DNA of 64,000 nucleotides from Gordius sp. MW1. Taxonomy: Eukaryota; Nematomorpha; Gordioida; Gordea; Gordiidae. Numbering within the stretch: the first letter of the stretch is position 1; each line of letters begins with the position of its first letter. Position numbers and translations under genes: made by a program. A model generated the notes under the pieces. The model had not been told where the DNA came from and did not search any database. It worked only from the letters and a program-made list of their open reading frames with translations. This document shows positions 63,071-64,000 of the stretch, one piece after another. The stretch spans positions 15,881,001 to 15,945,000 of the forward strand of contig OZ038530.1 of the NCBI GenBank assembly GCA_964036665.1. Direction: 5' to 3'.

Positions 63071-64000
63071 TTATCGCGTATGATACAAAGTAAAACATTC
63101 AAAGTGCAATCCGATGTTACATTTACTCCAAATATATTTAGCACACTTAGTACAAGCTGCGCATCTTCTCTGCGTGGGGTTTTTGGCAGGCCAATGCACC
63201 TTATTATCGTATCTAACTTCGTCGTATACGTTGAGTGAATTGGCAGGATTTATAGCCCTTACTCGCGTTAACTTGAGGCCGCGAGTAAGGGGATTGTTAT
63301 TCTTCGGGTAAAGTCCAACAAGGGAATCTCTTTCTCTGATTCTCGATAAAGTAGCCATGCATTGACTACAGATGCGTTCAAACAAAAACGGATTATAAGC
63401 CAGTACCATTTTTTTGAACGAATTTTTACTCGATAGGCTGCACGAAGATCAACTCCACCCATTCCTTTATTATACTCAGCTACAAGACTGGGTTGCGGAA
63501 CCATAATGCGCTTCTTGGCAATAGAATTATAACGAAGACAATGAGTGAACGTGTTGGCTAAGGCATCATTGCGATTTGAAGCCAATGTAAACTGATTGCT
63601 ATCCTTCCACCGATAAAGAGTGATTTTCCCCTCTTCATTGCGAAGTACGTCAAAAGCTCCTTTTTCTGCCTTTTTCAAATCTTTTAAGGAAGCTATTTCG
63701 ATTCTATCCTTTCTAATTGTTCTAATTATAAAAATACCCTGATGCCCCATATCTCGCATTAATTCTAAGGAATTAAAATAATTGTCTATAAATATGTGAC
63801 TTTTAAAGGGGACGAATCCAGACACCATTTTTTTACCACAAAACTCCCAAGGGGAACTCCAGGAGAACCATCCTCTCGACCTTCGTATAATTTTAATCTG
63901 CAACAATAACCATTACGTTTGTTGAGGCACCAAAACTTGAACCCAAATCTGATAGGTTTTCCACAAATAAACTGTTTGATATGATATTTGTCAAAATATG
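63071..64000 (-). pseudogene. piggyBac transposase, copy 2, cut by window edge
   Basis: Minus strand. From the right edge the order is HIKQFICGKPIRFGFKFWC-like and KLYEGREDG (both in broken frames), then HIFIDNYFNSLELMRDMGHQ, LKDLKKAEKGAFDVLRNEEG and TLASNRNDALANTFTHCLRY. The motif KGMGGVDLRAAYRVKIRSKK, with the conserved last Asp of the piggyBac DDE triad region (GMGGVD), and WYWLIIRFCLNASVVNAWLL follow. The C-terminal zinc finger is well kept: RRCAACTKCAKYIWSKCNIG then LHFECFTLYH. The frame shifts at about 63300 and near 63870. It is better preserved than copy 1. Confidence 0.85.

Overview
This is AT-rich nuclear DNA of an invertebrate animal. The evidence is two spliced host genes of animal type, the prefoldin subunit PFDN4 and the sirtuin SIRT5, set in a dense field of eukaryotic transposons (hAT, Mutator-like, piggyBac, Helitron, LINE, Ty3/gypsy, MITEs, tRNA-headed SINE-like repeats). 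I cannot name the species. I saw no bacterial features, operons or CRISPR arrays.

Host genes. (1) PFDN4 lies on the minus strand at 12418-12938. It can be read as four exons giving about 127 residues, with introns of only 39, 38 and 60 nt. The 60-nt intron carries a full U12-type (minor spliceosome) AT-AC signature. (2) SIRT5 lies on the plus strand, with exons at 34731-34865, 35507-35605 and 56315-56526. The later exons are not seen and probably lie beyond the right edge. Its second intron is 20.7 kb, has a GC-AG border, and is largely built of nested transposons. The sequence just before exon 1 holds an NRF1-like palindrome, a CCAAT box and several inverted repeats.

Layout. 1-11.2 kb: two inverted copies of a repeat whose ends are GAGAC-rich, a LINE with a 28-bp target duplication, MITEs, a GC-rich minisatellite palindrome, and a 1-kb module bounded by 20-bp inverted repeats. 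11.2-18.5 kb: PFDN4, MITEs and a second LINE remnant. 18.5-30 kb: a broken Ty3/gypsy fossil split by a 7.5-kb hAT transposon. That hAT holds a Helitron, and the Helitron holds a short young LTR element (four levels of nesting). 30-34.2 kb: mostly unassigned, with one ORF that joins a membrane helix to a zinc knuckle. 34.2-56.5 kb: SIRT5. Its long intron holds a palindromic Mutator-like element, a palindromic hAT, a gypsy fossil with an OTU-like domain, and, inside that fossil, a 5.8-kb composite element with perfect 8-bp target duplications filled with tandem modules. 56.5-64 kb: Helitron pieces and two convergent piggyBac transposase remnants.

Most likely new biology: the composite modular element at 48116-53896 and its relative at 8021-8988; the palindromic DNA transposons carried in SIRT5 intron 2, which would fold into long hairpins in the pre-mRNA; and the co-existence of 38-60-nt introns, a U12 intron and a 20.7-kb GC-AG intron in two neighbouring genes. 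All protein names come from motif reading, without database searches.
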